Shown in pieces: positions 16,887-23,784 of a DNA stretch of 64,000 nt. The DNA is from Amycolatopsis vancoresmycina (lineage in GTDB: Bacteria; Actinomycetota; Actinomycetes; Mycobacteriales; Pseudonocardiaceae). Under the pieces are notes generated by a model. That model was given only the letters and a program-made list of their open reading frames with translations. It was not told the origin of the DNA and did not search any database. The translations under genes and the position numbers were made by a program. The stretch's first letter is position 1. Each line of letters begins with the position of its first letter. The stretch lies in contig NZ_JNYY01000007.1 in the NCBI RefSeq assembly GCF_000716785.1, forward strand, positions 62,001 through 126,000, read 5' to 3'.

Positions 16887-17441
16887 ATGCCCAGCCGTGC
16901 CGAGCGGTATGTCGCCCATCTCGACACCCTGACCGGGTCCTCCCAGCCCCGGCTGCAGCCCATCCCGTCGACCCAGGCGGGGCTCGACGACGTCATCGCG
17001 TTCGTCTACGCCGACGAACCCGAACCGCGGTACCTGACCGGCGCGACCTACGGCCTTTCCCTGGCCGACCACCCCGACTGGCACGGCGTGAAGCCGGAGC
17101 TGTGGATCAGCGTCCGGTCCGACGACCCGGTCTGGGCGCTGGCCATCGGCTACCTCGCCGAGCAGCTGCGCGGCACCTGCCCGTTCGTCTACGGCGACAC
17201 CATCGACTTCGGCCAGCCGATCGCCCCGGAGTCGGCGATGACGGCGTTCGCGGTCTCGGCGCCCGCGGGCCTCGACGCGCACCAGTACACGCTGATCGAC
17301 ATCGGCGGCGCGCCGGTGAGCATCGCCGGCTGCTACCCGGTGCACGACACCGAGCGGAAGTACATCCGCGAGCACGGCATCGACGCCTTCTGGCAGCTGG
17401 ACTGGGATCTCTACGACGTCCGCCGCCCGCCGGTGGTCTAG
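16887..17441 (+). CDS. Suppressor-of-fused (SUFU)-like domain protein
   Basis: A 184-residue protein consisting of one SUFU-like domain. Typical segments are ELWISVR...WALAIGYLAEQLR, FVYGDTIDFG, and the C-terminal DIGGAPVSIAGCYPVHDTER. Bacterial SUFU proteins are small cytoplasmic domains, often found as immunity proteins next to polymorphic toxins, although many stand alone. No toxin gene is adjacent here. The start is fixed by the leaderless promoter. The 3' end overlaps the convergent tetR gene by 4 bp. The role is unknown. Confidence 0.85.
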   Translation: MPSRAERYVAHLDTLTGSSQPRLQPIPSTQAGLDDVIAFVYADEPEPRYLTGATYGLSLADHPDWHGVKPELWISVRSDDPVWALAIGYLAEQLRGTCPFVYGDTIDFGQPIAPESAMTAFAVSAPAGLDAHQYTLIDIGGAPVSIAGCYPVHDTERKYIREHGIDAFWQLDWDLYDVRRPPVV

Positions 17442-17983
17442 TCCGCCGCGGACGCCGGGCGCCGCACCAGCTCGCGTACCGCGGCGACGAACGCCTCGGC
17501 GTCCAGGTCGTCGTCCCACGACACCTGCAGCAGCAGGCCCTGGTAGATGGCCACGAGTACGCGGATCACGGCGTCCGGCGCGATGTCCTTGAACGCCTCC
17601 CGCTGGTCGTCGACACCCTGGCGGGCGAGGGCACGGATCCGGGGCTCGCGGACGGTTTCCGCCCACGCCTGCAGGCCGAGGTTGCGCCGCAGCGCCGCGT
17701 CCGGACCGGCGATCTCCTTCAGCAGGCCGAGATAGGCGGCGAACGGATCGTCGCCGGTGCGCAGGCCGGCCGCCCGGGACGTGTGCCACTCCCCGACGAT
17801 CGCGAGGATCATGTCGTCCTTGCCGTCGAAGTACCGGTAGATCAGCCCGGCGGAAAGTCCGGACTCCTTGACGATGTCCTGCATGGATGTGCGGTGGAAC
17901 CCGTTGCGGGCGAAGCAGCCGGCGGCGGCTTCGAGAATCTGGCGGCGACGGCCGGCCAGGTGTTCGTCGCTGACCTTGGGCAT
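17438..17983 (-). CDS. TetR-family transcriptional regulator
   Basis: A 181-residue repressor. The N-terminal helix-turn-helix (residues about 12-58) has the typical form RRQILEAAAGCFARNGFHRTSMQDIV...GLSAGLIYRYF. The C-terminal ligand domain is helical. Its ATG follows the stop of the upstream methyltransferase gene directly (0 nt apart), so both come from one transcript. An inverted repeat overlapping the methyltransferase promoter is the likely site of autoregulation. The ligand is unknown. Confidence 0.95.
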   Translation of the reverse strand: MPKVSDEHLAGRRRQILEAAAGCFARNGFHRTSMQDIVKESGLSAGLIYRYFDGKDDMILAIVGEWHTSRAAGLRTGDDPFAAYLGLLKEIAGPDAALRRNLGLQAWAETVREPRIRALARQGVDDQREAFKDIAPDAVIRVLVAIYQGLLLQVSWDDDLDAEAFVAAVRELVRRPASAAD

Positions 17984-18787
17984 CTACCGGACCTCCGCCC
18001 ACGCGATCCGGTAGAACCCGGCAGCGGGCTCGTGCCGGTGGTACCGGGCGGCGGCTTCCGCCGCGGACAGGTCGCCTTTCAGGTTCAGACCCCGTTCGAC
18101 CAGGTAGCCAGGCACTTCGGCGGGCCGGAAGCCGAACGTCCACGGCTCGCCGACCTTCGCCACCACCCGGTGCCAGGGAGTGTCGGCGTCGAGCGCCGCG
18201 CGGTCGACGTAGGTGAAGATGACCGTGCTTCCCGGCGCGGTGATCGCGACCAGGTCGCGCAGGGTCGTGTCGACGGCCTCTTCGGTGAGGTAGTTGGTGA
18301 CGCCCTCCCAGACGACAGCCGTGCGCTTCCGGGGGAAGCCGTCGAGGGCCGTGACGAGCCGGTCGGCGGCCAGGTCGACGGGCACGTAGCGGACGTGCGG
18401 CCGGTCGGCGACGCGCTGCCGTTTGGCCCGCTGGGTCAGGGGATGGTCCACCTCGTAGGTGAGCGGCATGCCGGGAAGGCGGTGGGCGCGGCTGTCGTAG
18501 CCGGCCCCGAGCAGCAGCGCCTGGTCCGGCTCGGCCGCGGCGAGCAGGTCGTCGATCAGCCGCGTGCGGGCGACAGCGGACGTGCGCGGGCCGCCCGGGT
18601 AGCGGCGGTCGATGATCCGCGCGATCCGGTGGCCGAGCGGCGGGAGGGCCGCGGACCGCACGAGCCAGCGGTAGCGGGCCGGCAGGAACCGGATGGCGAG
18701 GTCGTCGGCGAAGAGCCGGTCGCGGCGCCGGGTTTCGAGGGCCCGGAAGAGGGCGACGTGCTCGGCGGTCCGGCTGGCAGTACGCAT
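17984..18787 (-). CDS. Class I SAM methyltransferase, leucine carboxyl methyltransferase (PPM/TIGR00027-like) family
   Basis: A 267-residue methyltransferase of the family related to leucine carboxyl methyltransferase, abundant in actinobacteria. Characteristic features are the LLGAGYDSRAHRL motif I, the EVDHPLTQRAKRQRV segment after it and AVVWEGVTNYLTEEAV as the later acidic motif. Members methylate polyketide- or lipid-like acids or unknown metabolites. It is the first gene of a two-gene operon with the TetR regulator, which suggests the enzyme acts on or produces the TetR ligand. A leaderless promoter fixes the ATG at 18787. Confidence 0.92.
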   Translation of the reverse strand: MRTASRTAEHVALFRALETRRRDRLFADDLAIRFLPARYRWLVRSAALPPLGHRIARIIDRRYPGGPRTSAVARTRLIDDLLAAAEPDQALLLGAGYDSRAHRLPGMPLTYEVDHPLTQRAKRQRVADRPHVRYVPVDLAADRLVTALDGFPRKRTAVVWEGVTNYLTEEAVDTTLRDLVAITAPGSTVIFTYVDRAALDADTPWHRVVAKVGEPWTFGFRPAEVPGYLVERGLNLKGDLSAAEAAARYHRHEPAAGFYRIAWAEVR

Positions 18788-18793
18788 GCGGCC

Positions 18794-18799
18794 ACTATA
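18794..18799 (-). promoter_or_regulatory. Leaderless -10 hexamer TATAGT (minus strand)
   Basis: TATAGT ends 6 nt before the ATG of the methyltransferase gene. This is the closest match to the consensus in the window. Confidence 0.6.
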
Positions 18800-18800
18800 G

Positions 18801-18820
18801 TGAATGAACGTTCGTTTTTC
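18801..18820. promoter_or_regulatory. Putative TetR operator
   Basis: An imperfect inverted repeat centred on GAACGTTC (AATGAACG / TTCGTTTT) lies directly upstream of the -10 box, in the spacer and -35 position. Binding by the downstream-encoded TetR protein would block transcription. Confidence 0.5.
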
Positions 18821-18856
18821 GACCCGCAGATGCTGCCCGACTGCCGGGGGCGCCGC

Positions 18857-19708
18857 TCAGGCGCGGTAGGCGGCCGTCGCGATCCGGGCGAACGAGCGGA
18901 TCAGCGGGTTGGCGTCGGCGTCGCGCCACGCGACCACCACCGGGTTCGGGGCCATTCCGGACAGCGGCACCACGACCAGCTCACCCGGCGGGTGGTGTCC
19001 GAGCGGCATCAGCCCGACCGTCCCGTTCCACAGCACGGCCTGCAGGCACTCCTGGACCGCCCGCACCACCGGCCCTTCGCGGGGTTCACCGCCGTGCCAG
19101 TACGCCTGCCAGTGCGCGTCGGTCCCGTCCGGGAACCGGAACCAGCGCCGTCCGGCCAGGTCGGCCAGTGCCAGCCGGTCGCGGCCGGCCAGCGGGTCGT
19201 CGGCGCGCAGGACCGCGCCCACCGGGTCGGCCCGCAGCCGGTGCACCGTCAGGCCCGTCTCGTCGAACGGCCCGCGGGTCAGCGCGACGTCGACCAGCCC
19301 GGCGCGCAGGCCGCACGTCGGGTCGGTGAGGTCGGTGTCGCGCACGCGCACCTCGACCTCCGGGTGCGCCTGCCGGTACGCGTCGGCCAGCCGGGCCGCG
19401 CCCGGGTCGGCGCCGTCGCCGAGGAGGCCGACGGTGAGCGTGGGCACGCCCGCCGCCGTGGCCACGCGCACGCGGGCCCGGTCGGCCTGGTCCAGCAGCA
19501 CCCGTGCCTCGGCCAGCAGCGCCACGCCCGCCGGGGTGAGCGTGACTCCGGCGGCGGAGCGCAGCAGCAGCACGGCCCCGACGTCGGACTCCAGCTGCTT
19601 GATCGCCCGGCTCAGCGGCGGCTGGCTCATGTGCAGCCGCGCCGCGGCCCGGCCGAAGTGGAGTTCCTCGGCGACCGCGACGAAGTATCGCAGCGTGCGC
19701 AGCTCCAT
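18857..19708 (-). CDS. LysR-family transcriptional regulator
   Basis: A 283-residue LysR protein. The winged helix-turn-helix spans residues about 1-60 (LRYFVAVAEELHFGRAAARLHMSQPPLSRAIKQLE), and a periplasmic-binding-protein-like co-inducer domain follows. ATG 19708 gives the standard N-terminus; longer in-frame extensions run into the divergent gene. It is transcribed away from an MBL-fold hydrolase gene with 82 bp between the starts, the usual LysR arrangement, so the hydrolase is the likely target. A T-N11-A site lies in the gap. Confidence 0.94.
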   Translation of the reverse strand: MELRTLRYFVAVAEELHFGRAAARLHMSQPPLSRAIKQLESDVGAVLLLRSAAGVTLTPAGVALLAEARVLLDQADRARVRVATAAGVPTLTVGLLGDGADPGAARLADAYRQAHPEVEVRVRDTDLTDPTCGLRAGLVDVALTRGPFDETGLTVHRLRADPVGAVLRADDPLAGRDRLALADLAGRRWFRFPDGTDAHWQAYWHGGEPREGPVVRAVQECLQAVLWNGTVGLMPLGHHPPGELVVVPLSGMAPNPVVVAWRDADANPLIRSFARIATAAYRA

Positions 19709-19717
19709 GACCACCGA

Positions 19718-19736
19718 CGATATTCGCCCGGTATCG
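19718..19736. promoter_or_regulatory. Putative LysR binding site (CGATA-N9-TATCG)
   Basis: A 19-bp interrupted dyad that contains the T-N11-A core of LysR sites. It lies just upstream of the lysR start, as expected for autorepression and activation of the divergent gene. Confidence 0.5.
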
Positions 19737-19755
19737 GCAGCACCGAACCGGTCTT

Positions 19756-19773
19756 GGACGGCCGCGGCCGTCC
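19756..19773. promoter_or_regulatory. Perfect 18-bp palindrome upstream of the MBL gene
   Basis: GGACGGCCGCGGCCGTCC is a perfect palindrome starting 35 bp upstream of the MBL start. It could be a second operator or simply a stable hairpin in the leader. Confidence 0.35.
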
Positions 19774-19790
19774 GGCGGTGGAATCGGGGC

Positions 19791-20678
19791 ATGACCGAAC
19801 TGACCGACCCCGCCGTGCGCGTCGCCGGCGCCCGGGAAATCGCCCCCGATCTGCTGGTGATCCCGAACGACCGGGTCGACCTCGTGCCCAACATCGGCGT
19901 CGTGGGCGGCACCGAAGCCGTCCTCGTCGTCGACACCGGGATCGGCACCGCCAACGCGGAGCAGGTGCTGGCCTTCGCGCGTGAGGTCGCGAAAGGCCGC
20001 CGCCTGTACCTGACCACGACGCACTTCCACCCCGAGCACGCGTTCGGCGCGCAGGTGTTCGCCGGCGAAGCCACGTACCTGGTCAACCGCGGCCAGGCCG
20101 AGGACCTGGTCACCAAGGGCCCCGGTTACCTGGAGATGTTCCGGGGCCTCGGCGAGGTGATCGCGCGCCGCCTCGACGGCGTCCGGCTGCCGGCCCCGGA
20201 CGTCGTCTACGACGGCGGGTACGACCTCGACCTCGGCGGCCGGACCGTCCGGCTGCGCCCCACCGGACAGGGCCACACGAAGGGCGACCAGGTCGTCGAG
20301 GTACCGGACGCCGGCGTCCTGTTCACCGGCGACCTGGCCGAGACCGGGCAGTTCGCGATCTTCCCGTGGTTCCCGCCGCACGACACCGATGTCTCGGGCG
20401 TCGGCTGGCTGGCGGTCCTCGACCGGCTGGCCGCCGCCGGGCACCGGGTGGTGGTTCCCGGGCACGGAGAGGTCGGTGGCGGGGCGGTGCTCACCGACGT
20501 CCGCGCCTACCTGCGGGAACTGCGCGACGAGACCTGGCAGCGGCGGGACTCGGCGATGGGCGTGGACGAAATCACCGCCGAGGTCCGTTCACTGCTCGTC
20601 GAGCGCCACCCGGAGTGGGCCGGCCGGGAGTGGATCGAGCCGGGCGTCGCGTGTCTGTGCACCGAACACGACGCCTGA
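19791..20678 (+). CDS. MBL-fold metallo-hydrolase
   Basis: A 295-residue metallo-beta-lactamase-fold enzyme. The zinc ligands are visible: HFHPEH (the HxHxxH motif), the His of GQGHTKGD, the Asp of FTGDLAE and the His of VVPGHGE. The overall pattern is that of cyclase/quinoprotein-relay or glyoxalase II-like hydrolases rather than a true beta-lactamase. The substrate is unknown. ATG 19791 (MTELTDPAVRV) is used. It lies divergent to a LysR gene that probably controls it. Confidence 0.92.
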   Translation: MTELTDPAVRVAGAREIAPDLLVIPNDRVDLVPNIGVVGGTEAVLVVDTGIGTANAEQVLAFAREVAKGRRLYLTTTHFHPEHAFGAQVFAGEATYLVNRGQAEDLVTKGPGYLEMFRGLGEVIARRLDGVRLPAPDVVYDGGYDLDLGGRTVRLRPTGQGHTKGDQVVEVPDAGVLFTGDLAETGQFAIFPWFPPHDTDVSGVGWLAVLDRLAAAGHRVVVPGHGEVGGGAVLTDVRAYLRELRDETWQRRDSAMGVDEITAEVRSLLVERHPEWAGREWIEPGVACLCTEHDA

Positions 20679-20684
20679 CCCGGA

Positions 20685-22217
20685 TCACCCCGCGCCGAGC
20701 ACCGCCATGGCCGCGTTGTGGCCGGGAATGCCGCTGACACCACCTCCTCTCGCCGCGCCCGCGCCACAGAGCAGGATGCGCTCGTGCGGTGTCTCCACGC
20801 CCCAGCGGCCGGCTTGCGCCGGGTCCTCCGCGAAGGGCCAGGAGAGGTCCCGGTGGAAGATGTGCCCCGCCGGCAGACCCAGCTCGGCTTCCAGGTCCAG
20901 CGGGGTTTTGGCTTCCACGCAGGGTTTTCCGTCCGGCCCGGACAGCAGGCAGTCCTCGATCGGCTCGGCCAGCACGCTGTTCAGCGAAGCCAGTGTCGCG
21001 CGCAACGCCGCTTCACGCGCCTCTTCGTTGCGCCCCTCGAAGAGCCGCGCCGGCATGTGCAGGCCGAACAGGGTGAGGGTGTGCGTGCCGGCCGCGCGTT
21101 CGGCCGGGCCGAGGATGGACGGGTCCGTCAACGAGTGGCAGTAGATTTCGCAGGGCGGCAGCGGGGGGATCCGGCCCGCCGCCGCCTCGCGGTACGCCGC
21201 CTCCAGCTGGGTGTAGCTCTCGTTGACGTGGAAGGTGCCCCCGAACGCCTCAGCCGGATCGACGTCCGGGTCACGCAGCCTCGGCAGCCGCGTCAGCACC
21301 ATGTTCACCTTGAGCTGGGCACCCTCCGGCCGGATCGGAGGGGGTTCGCCCAGCAGCCTCGCCAGCGTCGCCGGCGCGACGTTGGCGAGGACGTGGCGGC
21401 CCCGGACGACGAACTCGGCGTCGTCTTTCCGGTAGCGCACCTCGCCGTCCGGGTCGACCGCGAGCACCTCCGCGCCGGTGATCAGGCGCGCGCCCGCCGC
21501 GGAGGCGACCGCCGCGAGCGACCCGGTGACCGCACCCATGCCGCCGACCGGGACGTCCCAGTCGCCGGTGCCGTTGCCGATCACGTGGTAGAGCAGGCAC
21601 CGGTTCTGCCGCAGGTCCTCGCCGTCCGCCGGGGCGAACGTGCCGATCAGCGCGTCGGTGAGCACCACGCCGCGCACCGTGTCGTCGCCGAACCACGACG
21701 TGAGCGCTTCGCCGATCGGCCGTTCGAACAGCAGGGACCACGCTTCCGCGTCGCCGATGCGCGCGCGGAAGTCCACTTCGGACAGCAGTGGTTCGGTGAG
21801 CGTCCCGAACGCGCGCCCGGCGACGCGCCCGGTCAGCTCGTAGAACCGCTGCCACGCCGAGTAGTCCGATGTGGACCCGGTGACCGCGCGGAACGACGCC
21901 GCCGTCCGGACGGCGTCACCCGTGTCGACAAGAAGACCGGAGCCGCCCGACGGGGTGTAGGACGACATCCGGCGCCGTCGCAGCTCCACGTCGAGGCCGA
22001 GGTCGGCCACGATCTTCTTCGGCAGCAGGCTGACCAGGTACGAGTAGCGCGAAAGCCGGACGTCCACGCCCTCGAACGCACGGAACGAGACGGCGGCGCC
22101 ACCGGTCTCACCCCGCCGTTCGAGCACGAGCACCGACCGGCCGGCCCGCGCCAGGTACGCGGCCGCGACCAGGCCGTTGTGCCCGCCTCCGACGATCACC
22201 ACGTCGTAGGTGTTCAT
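20685..22217 (-). CDS. FAD-dependent oxidoreductase, phytoene desaturase (CrtI)/PYROXD2-like
   Basis: A 510-residue flavoprotein with the CrtI-type N-terminal motif VVIVGGGHNGLVAAAYLARAGRSV and the following VLERRGETGGAA. The C-terminal FAD-binding GAGAARGGGVSGIPGHNAA motif matches the PYROXD2-like branch of the phytoene desaturase superfamily. No carotenoid genes (crtB, crtE) are nearby, so a carotenoid role is not supported, and the substrate is unknown. The ATG lies 282 bp from the divergent RIO kinase start. Confidence 0.9.
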   Translation of the reverse strand: MNTYDVVIVGGGHNGLVAAAYLARAGRSVLVLERRGETGGAAVSFRAFEGVDVRLSRYSYLVSLLPKKIVADLGLDVELRRRRMSSYTPSGGSGLLVDTGDAVRTAASFRAVTGSTSDYSAWQRFYELTGRVAGRAFGTLTEPLLSEVDFRARIGDAEAWSLLFERPIGEALTSWFGDDTVRGVVLTDALIGTFAPADGEDLRQNRCLLYHVIGNGTGDWDVPVGGMGAVTGSLAAVASAAGARLITGAEVLAVDPDGEVRYRKDDAEFVVRGRHVLANVAPATLARLLGEPPPIRPEGAQLKVNMVLTRLPRLRDPDVDPAEAFGGTFHVNESYTQLEAAYREAAAGRIPPLPPCEIYCHSLTDPSILGPAERAAGTHTLTLFGLHMPARLFEGRNEEAREAALRATLASLNSVLAEPIEDCLLSGPDGKPCVEAKTPLDLEAELGLPAGHIFHRDLSWPFAEDPAQAGRWGVETPHERILLCGAGAARGGGVSGIPGHNAAMAVLGAG

Positions 22218-22404
22218 CCGCCCCTCCTCGATCTGCCTGCCCGTTCATCGTGACCACGCGGCCGGGCCGAATTCAAGGAAACGTCACAAATACTCCTTTC
22301 GCGGCCCGCCGCGAAATTCGGTTGCGCGGCGCCGGATCGGTCCGGCAACCTGGGCACGAGCCGGCGGGGAGCCGGTGCGTGAGAACGAGGAGGTGCCTGA
22401 CGTG

Positions 22405-22455
22405 ATGGCTGTCCGGGCCTTTTCGCGCCCTCACCCACCCGCCCCCCGAGGCTGA
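22405..22455 (+). CDS. Possible 16-residue leader peptide upstream of the RIO kinase
   Basis: A short ORF, MAVRAFSRPHPPAPRG, follows a strong GAGGAGG at 22387-22393. It ends 45 nt before the RIO kinase start. It is rich in Pro and Arg, residues that slow ribosomes. Two copies of CCCACC, one within this ORF and one at the kinase start, can compete for GGTGGGG at 22466-22472. This suggests translation-dependent control; it is a hypothesis without known homologues. Confidence 0.35.
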   Translation: MAVRAFSRPHPPAPRG

Positions 22456-22498
22456 CCACGCGCCCGGTGGGGCATCCCTGATCGAGGAGAAACCCACC
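22434..22498 (+). promoter_or_regulatory. Alternative RNA structures around the RIO kinase ribosome site
   Basis: GGTGGGG (22466-22472) can pair either with CCCACC at 22434-22439, in the leader ORF, or with CCCACC at 22493-22498, next to the GTG. The second pairing puts the GAGGAG ribosome site (22484-22489) into a hairpin loop. Confidence 0.35.
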
Positions 22499-22499
22499 A

Positions 22500-23459
22500 G
22501 TGCGCCAGCACGACTTCGAAGACTTTCACGACGACAACCCCTCCCGCCGCCGCGAAGCGCGTTCGCGGCGCCGCGGGCGGCTCGACGAACCCGAACCCAC
22601 GCGCCGCGGACGGCTGACCGAAGGCGAACGCGTCCGGCTCGCGAAACTGCGCGACGACGCCTACACCGAACGGCAGCTGCCCGACGGCGCCGACCGCTGG
22701 TCCACCTGGGACGACGCCGAACACGGCCCGCTCCCCCGGCCGGACTGGGTCGTCACCGAGCTCGCCGCGGTCGACACCGACCTCGGCGTCCTCAAGACCG
22801 GCAAGGAGGCCGACGTCCACCTGCTGCGGCGGGGCCTGCCCGGCGGCACGGGCACGCTGGTCGCCGCGAAGCGGTACCGCAGCGACGAACACAAGCTGTT
22901 CCACCGCGACGCGGGTTACCTCGAAGGGCGGCGGATGCGCCGATCCCGCGAGAACCGGGCGATGGCGCAGCGCAGCGCGTTCGGCCGCAACCTCATCGCC
23001 GAGCAGTGGGCGGTCGCGGAGTTCGCCGCGCTGAGTCGCCTGTGGACGCTCGGCGCGCCGGTGCCGTACCCCGTTCAGCGCAACGGAACGGAACTGCTGC
23101 TCGAGTTCCTCGGCGAGGACGACGGCACCGCCGCACCCCGGTTGGCCCAGGTCCGCCCGGACCCGGAGCAACTGCGGGACCTGTGGTTCCAGGCGACCGC
23201 GGCGCTCGACCTGCTGGCCGCCGAGGGGCTCGCGCACGGCGACCTCTCGGCGTACAACCTGCTGGTGCACCGCGGCCGGCTGGTGGTGATCGACCTGCCC
23301 CAGGTGGTCGACGTCGTGGCCAACCCCGGCGGCGTCGAATTCCTGGCCAGGGACGTGCGCAACCTGGCGGGCTGGTTCCACGGCCGCGGCCTCGGCGAGG
23401 ACGTCACGAACACCGGGGAACTGCTGGCCGAGCTCGTTTCCGCGGCCGGTCTCGAGTGA
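22500..23459 (+). CDS. RIO-type atypical serine kinase
   Basis: A 319-residue RIO-family protein kinase/ATPase. The N-terminal 45 residues are highly charged (RRREARSRRRGRLDE). The RIO-specific ATP site KTGKEADVHLL lies near residue 99, the catalytic loop is HGDLSAYNLLV and the metal-binding motif is IDLPQVVD. In archaea and eukaryotes RIO kinases act in small-ribosomal-subunit maturation; the bacterial role is unknown but is expected to concern translation or ribosomes. The GTG start has GAGGAG 10 nt upstream. The next gene downstream is a DEAD-box helicase, another RNA-linked function. Confidence 0.92.
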   Translation: MRQHDFEDFHDDNPSRRREARSRRRGRLDEPEPTRRGRLTEGERVRLAKLRDDAYTERQLPDGADRWSTWDDAEHGPLPRPDWVVTELAAVDTDLGVLKTGKEADVHLLRRGLPGGTGTLVAAKRYRSDEHKLFHRDAGYLEGRRMRRSRENRAMAQRSAFGRNLIAEQWAVAEFAALSRLWTLGAPVPYPVQRNGTELLLEFLGEDDGTAAPRLAQVRPDPEQLRDLWFQATAALDLLAAEGLAHGDLSAYNLLVHRGRLVVIDLPQVVDVVANPGGVEFLARDVRNLAGWFHGRGLGEDVTNTGELLAELVSAAGLE

Positions 23460-23468
23460 TTCCGCGGT

Positions 23469-23506
23469 GGCGTCGCGGCTGTGGTGCGGAACACGGCTGC
23501 GACGCC
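23469..23506 (+). terminator. Possible terminator hairpin after the RIO kinase
   Basis: GGCGTCGC at 23469-23476 can pair with GCGACGCC at 23499-23506, with further weak pairing inside the loop. It starts 9 nt after the stop codon. There is no U tract, as is normal in these genomes. Confidence 0.45.
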
Positions 23507-23552
23507 GCCCACAACCGGTGACCTCGATGCGTAGTACCAGCTCCGGCTCGGG

Positions 23553-23784
23553 TACAGTGAACACAGACCGCAACCGGCGGCGTGGATGAGTTGGTGTCCG
23601 TCGCCTCCAAAGCCAACCGAATGGCTCGCGGTGATCCGTAACCCATAGCGGCGCGCAGTGTCGGCAAGCGATGACACGGTGTGCCGGGTCCGTCCCTGTG
23701 AACGCCCATCGCACACCATCTTGCCCTGCCTGCGCGCGGGCAGCCCGGGCCTCCCTTGCGACGAACCACGTCCGAGAGGCATTT
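23553..23784 (+). promoter_or_regulatory. Promoter and long 5' leader of the DEAD-box helicase gene
   Basis: This covers most of the only gene-free stretch above 300 bp in the window (23460-23784). TACAGT at 23553-23558 resembles a -10 box, which would give a leader of about 220 nt. The leader contains a GTTGG (23592-23596) / CCAAC stem and several GC-rich dyads. A GAGAGG ribosome site is at 23774-23779. Long leaders of DEAD-box helicase mRNAs are often cold- or stability-regulated in other bacteria; I see no match to a named RNA family. Confidence 0.45.

Noticed and set aside
16887..17441. SUFU-like protein as an immunity protein of a polymorphic toxin
   Set aside because: No toxin gene or secretion-linked protein lies next to it; the neighbours are an FAD oxidase and a TetR gene.
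20685..22217. Carotenoid biosynthesis cluster based on the CrtI-like protein
   Set aside because: No phytoene synthase or GGPP synthase gene nearby, and the C-terminus fits the PYROXD2-like branch better.
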